Origin: a virus | Reading direction: 5' to 3' (one strand) | Virus record (IMG/VR): IMGVR_UViG_3300008963_000002 | Span: 1-64,000 of that record | DNA: 64,000 nt | Part shown: positions 18,050-26,358 of the stretch, in pieces | Position numbering within the stretch: position 1 is the stretch's first letter | Layout: each line of letters starts with the position of its first letter | Notes under the pieces: generated by a model | What the model was told of the DNA's origin: nothing | The model's database searches: none | Seen by the model: the letters and a program-made list of their open reading frames with translations, nothing else | Translations under genes and position numbers: made by a program

Positions 18050-18691
18050 ATGAAAGATTTAGTAAAATTACGGTTCTATTACGAACACATTCTTAGCCAA
18101 GTTTATGACGAAGGTGAAAGTCCCTTTCACAAGCAAATAACAGAAGATGTTGTAAAACAATTCTTTGATCCACTTGAATTGTCACTTGATTCTTATATTT
18201 TAGACTTAGGATGTGGCCCGGGTTTCTTTTTAGATGAAACCAAATCCAGAGGATATATCAACACAGTAGGTGTAACTTTAAGCACCGAAGATATTAAGTT
18301 ATGCGAACAAAAAGGACACAGTGTCAAGAAATCTGATATCAGTTTTTTAGATGATTTAGATGAAAGTGTTGATTTTATATTTTGCCGTCACGCCATAGAA
18401 CATAGTCCGTTCCCCTATATCACGCTGTTAGAATATAATCGTGTTCTAAAACCCAATGCAAAAATGTATATTGAGGTTCCAGCACCAGATTCAGACCGCC
18501 AACATGAACAAAATAAAAATCATTATAGCATTCTTGGTGATGCTATGTGGGCCAGCCTATTGGTAAGAAGTGGATTTGATGTTAGTAAATTCACTTACTC
18601 TTGTGAAGTAGAAAACGAAAAAGAAGAAAAGTGGATTGAGAAAAGCCTCATATATGTATGTGAGCGTCGTTTTCCTGTTGATGTTAAATAA
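18050..18691 (+). CDS. SAM-dependent methyltransferase, class I
   Basis: 213 residues with motif I LDLGCGPGF at 51-59 and an acidic end of beta-2 replaced by VGVTLS. A DFIFCRHAIEHSPFPY segment corresponds to motif IV/post-motif, followed by LEYNRVLKPNAKMYIEVP. This set is typical of small-molecule or sugar methyltransferases (Methyltransf_11 type) and common in marine T4-like phages. The substrate is not evident. It sits inside a head-protein block rather than with the glycosyltransferases, so it may be a stand-alone cargo gene. Confidence 0.85.
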   Translation: MKDLVKLRFYYEHILSQVYDEGESPFHKQITEDVVKQFFDPLELSLDSYILDLGCGPGFFLDETKSRGYINTVGVTLSTEDIKLCEQKGHSVKKSDISFLDDLDESVDFIFCRHAIEHSPFPYITLLEYNRVLKPNAKMYIEVPAPDSDRQHEQNKNHYSILGDAMWASLLVRSGFDVSKFTYSCEVENEKEEKWIEKSLIYVCERRFPVDVK

Positions 18692-18697
18692 TGTATT

Positions 18698-18928
18698 ATG
18701 GACTTAGAAGAATTAAAACGGTTAGCCGGTGTTAATAGTGGAGTATATGCAAATACTCCTGCTGGTGCTGCCCCTGAGGGTTCTAACATTAGCAAAACAG
18801 GCACAGAAAAGCGTGAAATAGAACGTGAAATGGGCCTCCGCCCCGGTGATCCAGAGTGGTTTGAACTGTGGTTCACCCGACCCTACCTAACTGACGCACT
18901 TCCTCCAAAATTTAGGGGTAGAAAATGA
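18698..18928 (+). CDS. Small protein with LKRLAG motif, unknown
   Basis: 76 residues. The N-terminus MDLEELKRLAGVN carries the LKRLAG motif also seen at the C-termini of the 958-residue protein (VKRLAGLV) and the protein after gp17 (LKRLLGIQK). The C-terminal half has PEWFELWFTRPYLT, aromatic and compact. Its TGA overlaps the ATG of the next gene. No function is known to me; the shared motif suggests binding to a common virion partner. Confidence 0.6.
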   Translation: MDLEELKRLAGVNSGVYANTPAGAAPEGSNISKTGTEKREIEREMGLRPGDPEWFELWFTRPYLTDALPPKFRGRK

Positions 18929-18999
18929 GATTTAGTGAGTTTTCCAAATTTACCATAAGACCACACTTGTTTGAAAACAAGCAGCAGTATAAGCAAATT
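18925..18999 (+). repeat. Direct repeat copy 1 (5' end of modular head protein A)
   Basis: About 75 bases from the ATG at 18925 match 20643-20717 with only a few single-base differences. This marks a recent tandem duplication or ongoing recombination between the two paralogues. Confidence 0.85.
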
Positions 19000-20643
19000 A
19001 TGGATACTATGGTTAATGCAGGTATTATTGACCAAGGTGCTGCTAATAGTGTTCTTGGCCAAGTAAAACAATCACTAAAACGAGCAGATCGTATCATCTG
19101 GTGGCTTCGCTGGTGGAGAATTACCACAGCACATCAAGTTATTGCACTTAAAATTGAGCAAGAAGAAAAAACTGCCGTTGGACCTGTTTCAGATGCAGAA
19201 AAACGCGAAAGCGAAGAAAAAATTCAAGAACTCAAAAGACTCTTTAAAAAAATAACTAAACGAGACTACGATACTATAGAGACAAGGTTAATTATTAGTT
19301 TTGAAAGACTATTTAATCTTCAGATTTTATTGACTCACTGGTCTACTATGTTTGAACAATCACCACAAGTCAATCAGGTTGAGTGGGAAGCAAATCTTGA
19401 ACCAATTGTTCTGCACGAAAAATTACAAGAAGCAGAAGAAGAGTGGGAACAAAAACAAGAACAAGAACTTGAGCCAGAACCCGACGACCAAATCATTATT
19501 GATTACGGCAAATACGCTTGGGTCAAATTAGACAGGGAATACTGTGATGCCGAGGGCAAGGCAATGGGCCATTGTGGAAATACCGGAACACCGCAGGAAG
19601 GCGACAGGATTCTAAGTTTCCGCACAAAAGTCAGCGATACAAGACAAAAGCCACATTTGACATTCATACTTGATAAAGATGGTTACCTAGGAGAGATGAA
19701 AGGACGTGGTAATGACAAACCCAGTGAAAAATATCATCCTTATATCATTGACTTGTTACAAAAAGATTTTGTAAAAGGCATCAAGGGTGGTGGGTATCTA
19801 CCCGAAAACAATTTTAGTTTATCTGATTTAGATGAAGAACAACGAAAAGCATTAATAGAACAAAAACCACAGTTAGGCACATCATATGATATTTTACAAG
19901 CAGATGGAAGCCCATCAGAAAGGTTTTATGAAAAATTGGAGGCTGAGTTAGACGCATATGATATGCCTCTTTCTGCTAAAAAAATTGATAAAAAAAATCA
20001 TTTAGTAATGTTAGATGCACCTGAAGGTTCTGCTGCTGATTTAGATATTATTAATAAAAATGTTGAAACCAATGCTATAGATGTAGCATCCAGATTAATG
20101 ACAGGGGATGCGAGTCTCGCAGAAGTATATGATTATCCCCGTGATTATATAAAAATGATTATGGATAATGTTGCTGATGATTTATTTCAATCACTGGATT
20201 CAGACTACAAATCTCAAATAGAAAAATTTGTCAAAGAAAATTATAGTGATGATGTAGATTGGGATGAGGATAGTTTAGAAGAAATAATTTCAAATGTTGA
20301 TGAATTAGAATCTGCATTTATGAGTGCCACAGTTACTGGGAAAGAGTTGGGCGATGAGACAGAAATTATATCTGATTTTGAAAGGTGGATGGACAGGAAT
20401 AATGTGCAATATACCCCAGATGAAACAGAATTTTCTTTTGCTTTACCATCTTCTGAAATTTCTGAATTTATTCACGACGCAATTAGAGCGGGAGCCGAAG
20501 ACGAAATGGCTGATTATATCGTTGAACAACTTGACATAGATAGTTTTGATGAACCATATGGCGGATGGGATGGCTTTGATACCGATGCAGCAAAAGAGCG
20601 GCTTCGTGACGAATTAGCCGACGAAGGCATTGTGGAAATATAA
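18925..20643 (+). CDS. Modular head-associated protein A: MGHCGN core with acidic C-terminal domain
   Basis: 572 residues. Residues 1-25 (MRFSEFSKFTIRPHLFE) are nearly identical to the next gene and resemble a capsid-targeting peptide. A WWLRWWR segment follows at 59-65, then a coiled-coil-like region to about 185. The core at 190-305 contains WVKLDREYC, MGHCGN (214-219), a LTFILDKDGYLGEMKGRGN strand pair and KGIKGGGYLPENNFS. The GxxMxHC pattern with a following beta hairpin recalls PcfJ-like proteins; that link is tentative. The last 250 residues are highly acidic and unique to this copy. The stop overlaps the start of its paralogue. Confidence 0.78.
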   Translation: MRFSEFSKFTIRPHLFENKQQYKQIMDTMVNAGIIDQGAANSVLGQVKQSLKRADRIIWWLRWWRITTAHQVIALKIEQEEKTAVGPVSDAEKRESEEKIQELKRLFKKITKRDYDTIETRLIISFERLFNLQILLTHWSTMFEQSPQVNQVEWEANLEPIVLHEKLQEAEEEWEQKQEQELEPEPDDQIIIDYGKYAWVKLDREYCDAEGKAMGHCGNTGTPQEGDRILSFRTKVSDTRQKPHLTFILDKDGYLGEMKGRGNDKPSEKYHPYIIDLLQKDFVKGIKGGGYLPENNFSLSDLDEEQRKALIEQKPQLGTSYDILQADGSPSERFYEKLEAELDAYDMPLSAKKIDKKNHLVMLDAPEGSAADLDIINKNVETNAIDVASRLMTGDASLAEVYDYPRDYIKMIMDNVADDLFQSLDSDYKSQIEKFVKENYSDDVDWDEDSLEEIISNVDELESAFMSATVTGKELGDETEIISDFERWMDRNNVQYTPDETEFSFALPSSEISEFIHDAIRAGAEDEMADYIVEQLDIDSFDEPYGGWDGFDTDAAKERLRDELADEGIVEI

Positions 20644-20717
20644 TGAGATTTAGTGAATTTTCCAAATTTACCATAAGACCACATCTGTTTGAAAACAAGC
20701 AGCAATATAAGCAGATT
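20643..20717 (+). repeat. Direct repeat copy 2 (5' end of modular head protein B)
   Basis: Near-identical partner of 18925-18999, starting at the same codon. Differences seen are scattered single-base transitions, mostly synonymous, for example GAG/GAA and CAG/CAA. Confidence 0.85.
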
Positions 20718-22190
20718 GTAGATTCGGTATTAAATTCTAATATAGCAAAAGGAATTATTTCTAAATCAGATTATGTACCTGATGGTGTTAGAAAAGATTT
20801 AAAGAGAGCGGATAGAATTACGTGGTGGCTTCGTTGGTGGAGAAAGTGGGCTCTTCAAGACGCAGTAAGAACTAAAACAGATAGAATTAAAGCCTCTGAT
20901 GATTTAACTCCAGAAGAACAAAATGACAAAATATTAGAGTTAGAAAAAGAATTTGAAAAAATTACTAAAACACCATTTAACATTGGTGTAGTCAATGATT
21001 CTTTGAGTCTTAAGGATTATTTCTCTCGTATTACAATGGACCATTGGAAGAGTATGTTTGAGCAATCTCCCCAAGTCAATGAGATAGAGTGGAAGGCAGA
21101 TATGACACCTATAGAACTCCACGCAAAACTACGAACAGCAGAAGAAGAGTGGAAAGAAAAACAAGAACAAGAACTTGAAATGGAGCCAGATGACCAAATC
21201 ATTATTGATTACGGCAAATATGCGTGGGTCAAATTAGACAGAGAATATTGTGAGTTGGAAGGCAGAGCAATGGGCCATTGTGGCAATACAGCAACACCCA
21301 AAGAAGGCGACCGTATATTAAGTTTCCGTACAAAGGTATCTGGAGAAAAACAACGCCCGCACCTTACATTCATACTTGATAAAAATGGATATCTTGGTGA
21401 AATGAAAGGCAGAGCTAACGAAAAACCCAGTGAGAAGTATCATCCTTACATTATTGACTTATTACAAAAAGATTTTGTTAAAGGTATAAAAGGTGGTGGC
21501 TATTTGCCAGAAAGTAATTTTTCTATCACTGACTTAGATCAAGAACAAATGAATGCATTAATTTCTAAAAAACCATCCCTAATGACACCTGAGGAAGCAT
21601 ACACATATGCTGTAGAAAAGGTTGGGGGCAGATGGCCAGAGGGTGAAGAAGTAATTGCACAGTCACCAAGATATGCTCTCTATTATGCTCAAGATTTTAT
21701 TAAAGAAAGATGGCCAGAGGGCGAAAGAGCAATTGAACAAAAACCAAATTACGCTTACATATATGCTCGCGACGTTATAGAAGGCAGATTTCCAGAAGCA
21801 GAGGATGCAATTCTACAAAAGGGGATATCGGGACCAATTGTCACTTACGCTAAAGATGTTATCGGCGGAAGATGGCCAGAAGCGGAAGATATTATCAAGC
21901 AAGATCCGGGGTATTCTTACATGTATGCCAACCGGGTCATTAATGACAGATGGCCAGAGGCAGAAGACATAATTAAAACAGAACCAGATGTGGCTTATTT
22001 GTATGCTAAAGATGTTGTTCAAGGAAGGTGGCCAGAAGGCGAGGAAGTGATTAAACAAGATCCGGATTCTGCTTATATGTATGCTAAAGATGTGATTAAA
22101 GGCCGATGGCCAGAGGCGGAAGATGTGATTAAACGTGATGAACCTCTTTGGGAATTATACAAAGGATTCGTAAAAAACAACGATGAGTAA
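20643..22190 (+). CDS. Modular head-associated protein B: MGHCGN core with 26-residue RWPEAE repeats
   Basis: 515 residues. Residues 1-25, the WWLRWWRKW segment (61-69) and the core at about 185-305 (MGHCGN at 210-215, GEMKGRAN, KGIKGGGYLPE) are paralogous to the preceding protein. The C-terminus differs completely: from residue 330 seven units begin with R-[WF]-P-E, spaced 26 residues apart (one gap of 28), each with a Y.YA.DVI helix. They probably form an alpha-solenoid binding surface. ATG overlaps the upstream stop, and the 3' end overlaps the terminase start by 8 bases, so it is tightly linked to gp17. Confidence 0.8.
   Translation: MRFSEFSKFTIRPHLFENKQQYKQIVDSVLNSNIAKGIISKSDYVPDGVRKDLKRADRITWWLRWWRKWALQDAVRTKTDRIKASDDLTPEEQNDKILELEKEFEKITKTPFNIGVVNDSLSLKDYFSRITMDHWKSMFEQSPQVNEIEWKADMTPIELHAKLRTAEEEWKEKQEQELEMEPDDQIIIDYGKYAWVKLDREYCELEGRAMGHCGNTATPKEGDRILSFRTKVSGEKQRPHLTFILDKNGYLGEMKGRANEKPSEKYHPYIIDLLQKDFVKGIKGGGYLPESNFSITDLDQEQMNALISKKPSLMTPEEAYTYAVEKVGGRWPEGEEVIAQSPRYALYYAQDFIKERWPEGERAIEQKPNYAYIYARDVIEGRFPEAEDAILQKGISGPIVTYAKDVIGGRWPEAEDIIKQDPGYSYMYANRVINDRWPEAEDIIKTEPDVAYLYAKDVVQGRWPEGEEVIKQDPDSAYMYAKDVIKGRWPEAEDVIKRDEPLWELYKGFVKNNDE
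21630..22142 (+). repeat. In-frame 78-bp repeats encoding RWPEAE units
   Basis: Arg codons starting each unit fall at residues 330, 356, 382, 410, 436, 462 and 488 of the protein, a 78-base period with one 84-base interval. Copies are diverged at DNA level but keep the amino-acid pattern, showing selection on the protein. Confidence 0.9.
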
Positions 22191-23757
22191 AACAATGGAA
22201 GGGGTTCTAATAAAGAACCCACATAAACAAGAAAGTTATTCAGAAGAACAGTTAATAGAGTTTGCCGCGTGTGCTGACCCCAATACTGGACCACAATATT
22301 TTCTTAAGAATTTCTTTTACATTCAGCATCCCACCAAGGGAAGAATGTTGTATGCCCCATTTGAGTTCCAAACCCGTTTGATTGATACCTATCATAATTA
22401 CAGATTTTCTATATCAATGCTCCCCAGACAATGTGGCAAAAGCACATGTGCTGCGGGTTATCTACTATGGTATGCAATGTTTGTCCCAGACTCAACAATA
22501 TTAGTTGCAGCACACAAATATTTGGGTGCTCAGGAAATAATGCAACGCGTTCGTTATGCTTATGAATTGTGTCCAGATCATATTAGAGCAGGTGCAACAA
22601 GTTATAACAAAGGCAGTATAGAGTTTGATAATGGTAGCCGAATAGTATCACAAACAACAACTGAAAATACCGGTCGTGGTATGAGTATAACACTATTGTA
22701 TTCTGACGAATTTGCATATGTCAGGCCAACTATTGCCAGAGAGTTCTGGACTTCTATATCACCAACACTCTCAACTGGTGGTAAAGCAATTATTACTTCA
22801 ACACCAAACTCAGATGAAGATCAGTTTGCTTACCTATGGAAAGGTGCTAACAAAACAGAAGATGAGTTTGGCAATAAAACAGAATTAGGCATAAATGGGT
22901 TTAAAGCATTCCGAGCATACTGGCAAGAACATCCTGATAGAGATGAAAAATGGGCGGCTGAACAACGTGCTGCACTGGGTGACGATAGGTTTGAGCGAGA
23001 ACATGAATGTTCTTTTTTGATTCAGGATGAAACACTTATTGCCCCCGCCAAGTTAATTGATTTAGAACCATCAGAACCACTATACAAAACTGGTGAAGTT
23101 CGTTGGTATCATCGCCCTAAAAAGGGTAATATATATGTAGTAGGATTAGACCCAAGTTTGGGTACAGGTGGTGATTTTTCTGCAATCCAAGTTTTTGAGG
23201 CAAATACCTCAACACAAGTTGCAGAGTGGAAAAACAATCGTACTGACATTCCTGAACAAATAAGAATTCTTGCTGATATATGCAAACATATTAATGAAAC
23301 GGTTAATGACGTCAATAGTATCTACTATTCTGTTGAGAATAATACCATTGGTGAAGCATCACTTATTTCTATTGCTGATTATGGCGAAGAGAATATACAA
23401 GGATATTTTCTAAGTGATAGCAAACAACCAAGCGGTAGTGGTGGTGGAAGAAGACTGAGAAAAGGATTTAACACCAGTAATAAACCAAAATTAGCAGCGT
23501 GTTCTAAATTAAAAACAATGCTTGAAGCAGAGAAAATGCAGATTTTTAGTCGGTCATTGATGAGTGAATTAAAAACATTTGTTGCACGTGGTGCAAGTTA
23601 TGCAGCAAAGCCGGGAGAGACTGATGACCTTGTAATGGCAACCGTATTGGTAGTCAGAATGTTACAACAATTACAGAACTACCACGTTGAATTAACCAGC
23701 CAAATGAGTGACCACGGTGAGCGGCGTGACCCAATGCCATTCATTGCAATGTTCTAA
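22183..23757 (+). CDS. gp17: Terminase large subunit (T4 gp17)
   Basis: 524 residues. ATPase domain: Walker A PRQCGKST at 81-88, Walker B TLLYSDE at 171-177, and a coupling motif TSTPNS near 207. Nuclease domain: VVGLDPSLGTGGD with D324, then E386 in SVENN and the D482/D483 pair in GETDDLVMA, the expected RNase H-like acidic set. It is the ATP-driven DNA packaging motor and headful nuclease at the portal. It overlaps the preceding repeat protein. A Cys replaces the usual Leu or Met in the Walker A loop, unlikely to matter. Confidence 0.95.
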   Translation: MSKTMEGVLIKNPHKQESYSEEQLIEFAACADPNTGPQYFLKNFFYIQHPTKGRMLYAPFEFQTRLIDTYHNYRFSISMLPRQCGKSTCAAGYLLWYAMFVPDSTILVAAHKYLGAQEIMQRVRYAYELCPDHIRAGATSYNKGSIEFDNGSRIVSQTTTENTGRGMSITLLYSDEFAYVRPTIAREFWTSISPTLSTGGKAIITSTPNSDEDQFAYLWKGANKTEDEFGNKTELGINGFKAFRAYWQEHPDRDEKWAAEQRAALGDDRFEREHECSFLIQDETLIAPAKLIDLEPSEPLYKTGEVRWYHRPKKGNIYVVGLDPSLGTGGDFSAIQVFEANTSTQVAEWKNNRTDIPEQIRILADICKHINETVNDVNSIYYSVENNTIGEASLISIADYGEENIQGYFLSDSKQPSGSGGGRRLRKGFNTSNKPKLAACSKLKTMLEAEKMQIFSRSLMSELKTFVARGASYAAKPGETDDLVMATVLVVRMLQQLQNYHVELTSQMSDHGERRDPMPFIAMF

Positions 23758-23758
23758 C

Positions 23759-23766
23759 AATAAATA
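23759..23766 (+). promoter_or_regulatory. Late promoter box after gp17
   Basis: AATAAATA lies 21 bases before the ATG at 23788; its first base is two bases after the gp17 stop. A weaker GGTAAATAA follows at about 23776. It would drive the structural gene downstream. Confidence 0.6.
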
Positions 23767-23787
23767 CTATATTGGGTAAATAACAGT

Positions 23788-25200
23788 ATGGCAGAACAAG
23801 AAAACACACCGAAACAACTATTTGACCTCTTAGTTAGCAAAAACTTTGATCCAAAAGCCCTGAACAGTCAAGGAAAGGCTACAATGGATCCAAGTGAGGC
23901 TGATATGTTCAGTTTCAATTTTGTGACGCCTGAAAAGAATTATGGCACAGTTGTAGTTCTGTTAGACTCTGATAGCAATTTAGAAGTTTTTTATGGTAAC
24001 AACATAGTAAATGCTATGACTGGAAAAGACAGAAACCGTTGGTATGATTTTCTTTATCAATTGCGTATGTTTGCCAAAAGCAACACCAAACAATTCGGAC
24101 TTAATAATCTAAACCGCCTAAAGTATAGAATGCAGTCAATGTCTGCTATACAAGAGAATTTATTTGAAGGTTATTATGGTACAAGAAAAACCAGTTACCA
24201 AGACCAACCACAAAAGACTCGTTTAATAATCAAACATTCTAAAAAGTTAGGCGACGAAGATGCACGATATAGAAATATTTCGTCACTATTTGTTGAGAAT
24301 GGTGAAGGTGAAAGATTTAAGTTACCTTTTAATAATCTATCTGCTGGTAGAGCAATGAGCCGCCACGTTGCAGAAGGTGGCAATCCGTATGACCCATTTG
24401 GTCAGCATATTTCTGAGATGGTTTCGCAAATTAAACTATTAAGTGGATTTACAAGAGCCAATCGTAATCGTGAATTGACAGAAGATGCACAGAATCTTTA
24501 CGAGTTGGCAGAAGAATTTAAGAATAGATTGCAAAAGCGTGTTAAACGTATGGCCAGTCGTCGTGGTTATCACAAGTATATTGAGGGTTGGCAACCAAGT
24601 GACATTGAACCACAAGAAGAAGTGGTTGAAGCAGTTAGAGAAATGTTTGCGGTACCACGTGTTGATCAGAGAATTGAAAATGCTGCACCTGTGTTAGCAA
24701 AATTAAAGCAAGAAGAAGAAATGCGTGAGTTAAACGAATTTGAAGAATGGACACAACAGGTCACTGAAGGAACATGGGATCTTCCAGAAAGTCGTCGTCA
24801 GCAAGAAGAACTGCGGCAAATGTTTAAAAACGAAATAACAGTCGGTCCTGATGCAATAAATGCAACTGAGCGGTTGTATAATATTATTGGTGATGATAAA
24901 CTATATGATGACTTGGCAGAATTAGCAAGAAAGACCCCAGATGCTGATGCCAGACCACTAATTCAAAATCGTCTTAAGGAGTTTGGTATTCAAATTTCTG
25001 GTGTTACAGATGTCAAAGTTGATAACATTGATGAAGAACATGACCTTGATACTGGTGATGTGATTACATCAGACCGCGACAAAGATGATGAAAAAAATTA
25101 TCTCCAACCAAAATCAGATCCAGAATTAGAGGAAGATGTAACTAATCCCGAAGACAGCGGATTAGAAGATCTTAAACGTCTTCTCGGTATTCAAAAATAA
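23788..25200 (+). CDS. Conserved marine T4-like virion-type protein, unknown
   Basis: 470 residues. Recognisable segments are FDLLVSKNFDPKALNSQGKA, DMFSFNF, NYGTVVVLLDSD, FEGYYGTRKTSYQDQPQKTRL, RYRNISSLFVENGEGERFKLPF and HVAEGGNPYDPFGQHIS. I recall this family in several marine myoviruses but know no function. It lacks the portal protein's features, so it is not gp20 despite following gp17. The last 80 residues are acidic and end in LEDLKRLLGIQK, the motif shared with other genes here. A late box precedes it, which suggests a virion or assembly role. Confidence 0.75.
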   Translation: MAEQENTPKQLFDLLVSKNFDPKALNSQGKATMDPSEADMFSFNFVTPEKNYGTVVVLLDSDSNLEVFYGNNIVNAMTGKDRNRWYDFLYQLRMFAKSNTKQFGLNNLNRLKYRMQSMSAIQENLFEGYYGTRKTSYQDQPQKTRLIIKHSKKLGDEDARYRNISSLFVENGEGERFKLPFNNLSAGRAMSRHVAEGGNPYDPFGQHISEMVSQIKLLSGFTRANRNRELTEDAQNLYELAEEFKNRLQKRVKRMASRRGYHKYIEGWQPSDIEPQEEVVEAVREMFAVPRVDQRIENAAPVLAKLKQEEEMRELNEFEEWTQQVTEGTWDLPESRRQQEELRQMFKNEITVGPDAINATERLYNIIGDDKLYDDLAELARKTPDADARPLIQNRLKEFGIQISGVTDVKVDNIDEEHDLDTGDVITSDRDKDDEKNYLQPKSDPELEEDVTNPEDSGLEDLKRLLGIQK

Positions 25201-25223
25201 TACCAAAATCTTTTAAAAAACAC

Positions 25224-25252
25224 TTGACTTAATAAATAGGATTGTATATACT
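25224..25252 (+). promoter_or_regulatory. Sigma70 promoter for gp32
   Basis: TTGACT at 25224-25229 and TATACT at 25247-25252 are separated by exactly 17 bases. A late-type AATAAATA box at 25231-25238 lies within the spacer, so gp32 may be transcribed both early and late. The leader to the ATG is about 70 bases. Confidence 0.75.
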
Positions 25253-25270
25253 ACGAAGTGGTGTATGCAC

Positions 25271-25300
25271 AGGCATATTACTAGGCATAACACTAGGCAT
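25271..25300 (+). repeat. Three 12-base-spaced AGGCAT repeats in the gp32 leader
   Basis: AGGCAT occurs at 25271, 25283 and 25295, each within the longer pattern AC(T)AGGCATA. The repeats lie between the promoter and the ribosome site (AGAGGAAAA) of gp32. T4 gp32 represses its own translation by binding its leader, so these may be part of an autoregulatory site; that is inference. Confidence 0.65.
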
Positions 25301-25326
25301 TTACAAGGCTAATAGAGGAAAACTTA

Positions 25327-26298
25327 ATGACATCACTAGCAGAAATTCGTCAACGACTCCAAGCCGCAGAGTCAAAACAAGACGGTCAAACCACCAGCGG
25401 CGACAACGTAATTTACCCACACTGGAAAATGGAAGAAGGCGGCAGCAGTTTGCTTCGTTTCTTGCCTGACGGTGACGACAAAAACACATTTTTTTGGGCA
25501 GAACGGCAAATGATCCGACTTCCGTTCAATGGTATCAAGGGTCAGGCTGACAGCAAAAACCTGTATGTACAGGTACCTTGTGTAGAAATGTGGGGAGATT
25601 CTTGCCCAATTCTAGCAGAAGTTAGAACTTGGTTTAAGGACGCATCACTTGAAGATATGGGACGCAAATATTGGAAAAAGCGTAGCTATGTTTTCCAAGG
25701 ATTTGTTCGCGAGAACGCACTCGCAGATGACACACCGCCTGAGAATCCAATTCGACGGTTTATTATTGGCCCACAGATTTTTAATATTATTAAAAGTGCA
25801 TTGATGGACCCAGAACTAGAAGAGTTGCCAACCGATCTTGACGCTGGACTTGATTTCCGTATTAACAAGACATCAAAGGGCGGATATGCTGATTATTCTA
25901 CTTCCAAGTGGTCACGCAAAGAAACACCACTAACTGAAGAAGAACAAGCGGCAATTAATACTTACGGGTTATTCAACCTTTCTGATTTCTTGCCGAACCG
26001 ACCATCTGAAGAAGGTCTTCGCGTTATGAAGGAAATGTTTGAGGCCAGCGTTGATGGTGAGGCATACGATCCAGATCGTTTTGGTGCATACTACCGACCA
26101 GCAGGAATGTCTGCTCCGGCTGGAAACAGTGCCCCTTCAGCACCAGCACCAGCATCCACTTCTACCCCAGAGCCAGAGCAGACTGCATCAGAACCTGATC
26201 CTGCACCAGCAGAAGCTGATGCAGAGCCAAAGTCTGATGGCGGAACTCAAAAAGCAGAAGATATCTTAGCAATGATTCGGTCTAGACAGTCTAGTTAA
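25327..26298 (+). CDS. gp32: Single-stranded DNA-binding protein (T4 gp32)
   Basis: 323 residues, close to T4 gp32 (301). The N-terminal LAEIRQRLQAAESKQ is the basic cooperativity region. The core starts with WKMEEGGSSLLRFLPDGD and contains VPCVEMWGDSCPIL, whose Cys residues fit the zinc site, and KYWKKRSYVFQGFV. The C-terminus is acidic and Pro/Ala/Glu-rich, as needed for contacts with UvsY, primase and polymerase. It coats ssDNA in replication, recombination and repair. A promoter and a terminator flank it as a single-gene unit. Confidence 0.93.
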   Translation: MTSLAEIRQRLQAAESKQDGQTTSGDNVIYPHWKMEEGGSSLLRFLPDGDDKNTFFWAERQMIRLPFNGIKGQADSKNLYVQVPCVEMWGDSCPILAEVRTWFKDASLEDMGRKYWKKRSYVFQGFVRENALADDTPPENPIRRFIIGPQIFNIIKSALMDPELEELPTDLDAGLDFRINKTSKGGYADYSTSKWSRKETPLTEEEQAAINTYGLFNLSDFLPNRPSEEGLRVMKEMFEASVDGEAYDPDRFGAYYRPAGMSAPAGNSAPSAPAPASTSTPEPEQTASEPDPAPAEADAEPKSDGGTQKAEDILAMIRSRQSS

Positions 26299-26312
26299 AC
26301 TAGATCAGCAAC

Positions 26313-26353
26313 AGGGCTATGTTGAAAATAATCATATAGCCCTAATTATTTTT
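26313..26353 (+). terminator. Terminator after gp32
   Basis: AGGGCTAT at 26313-26320 pairs with ATAGCCCT at 26336-26343 (8 bp, 15-base loop), followed by AATTATTTTT. It ends the gp32 transcript 15 bases after the stop. Confidence 0.8.
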
Positions 26354-26358
26354 CACGA

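Noticed and set aside
21630-22142. CRISPR-like or satellite repeat array
   Set aside because: Repeats are in-frame, contiguous 78-base protein repeats with conserved amino acids and no spacers.
23788-25200. Portal protein gp20, expected next to gp17
   Set aside because: Length fits roughly, but none of the portal sequence patterns I know are present. It matches instead a separate marine-phage family of unknown function.
25242-25469. Small ORF over the gp32 promoter and start
   Set aside because: It overlaps gp32 in another frame, has no ribosome site and covers promoter elements.
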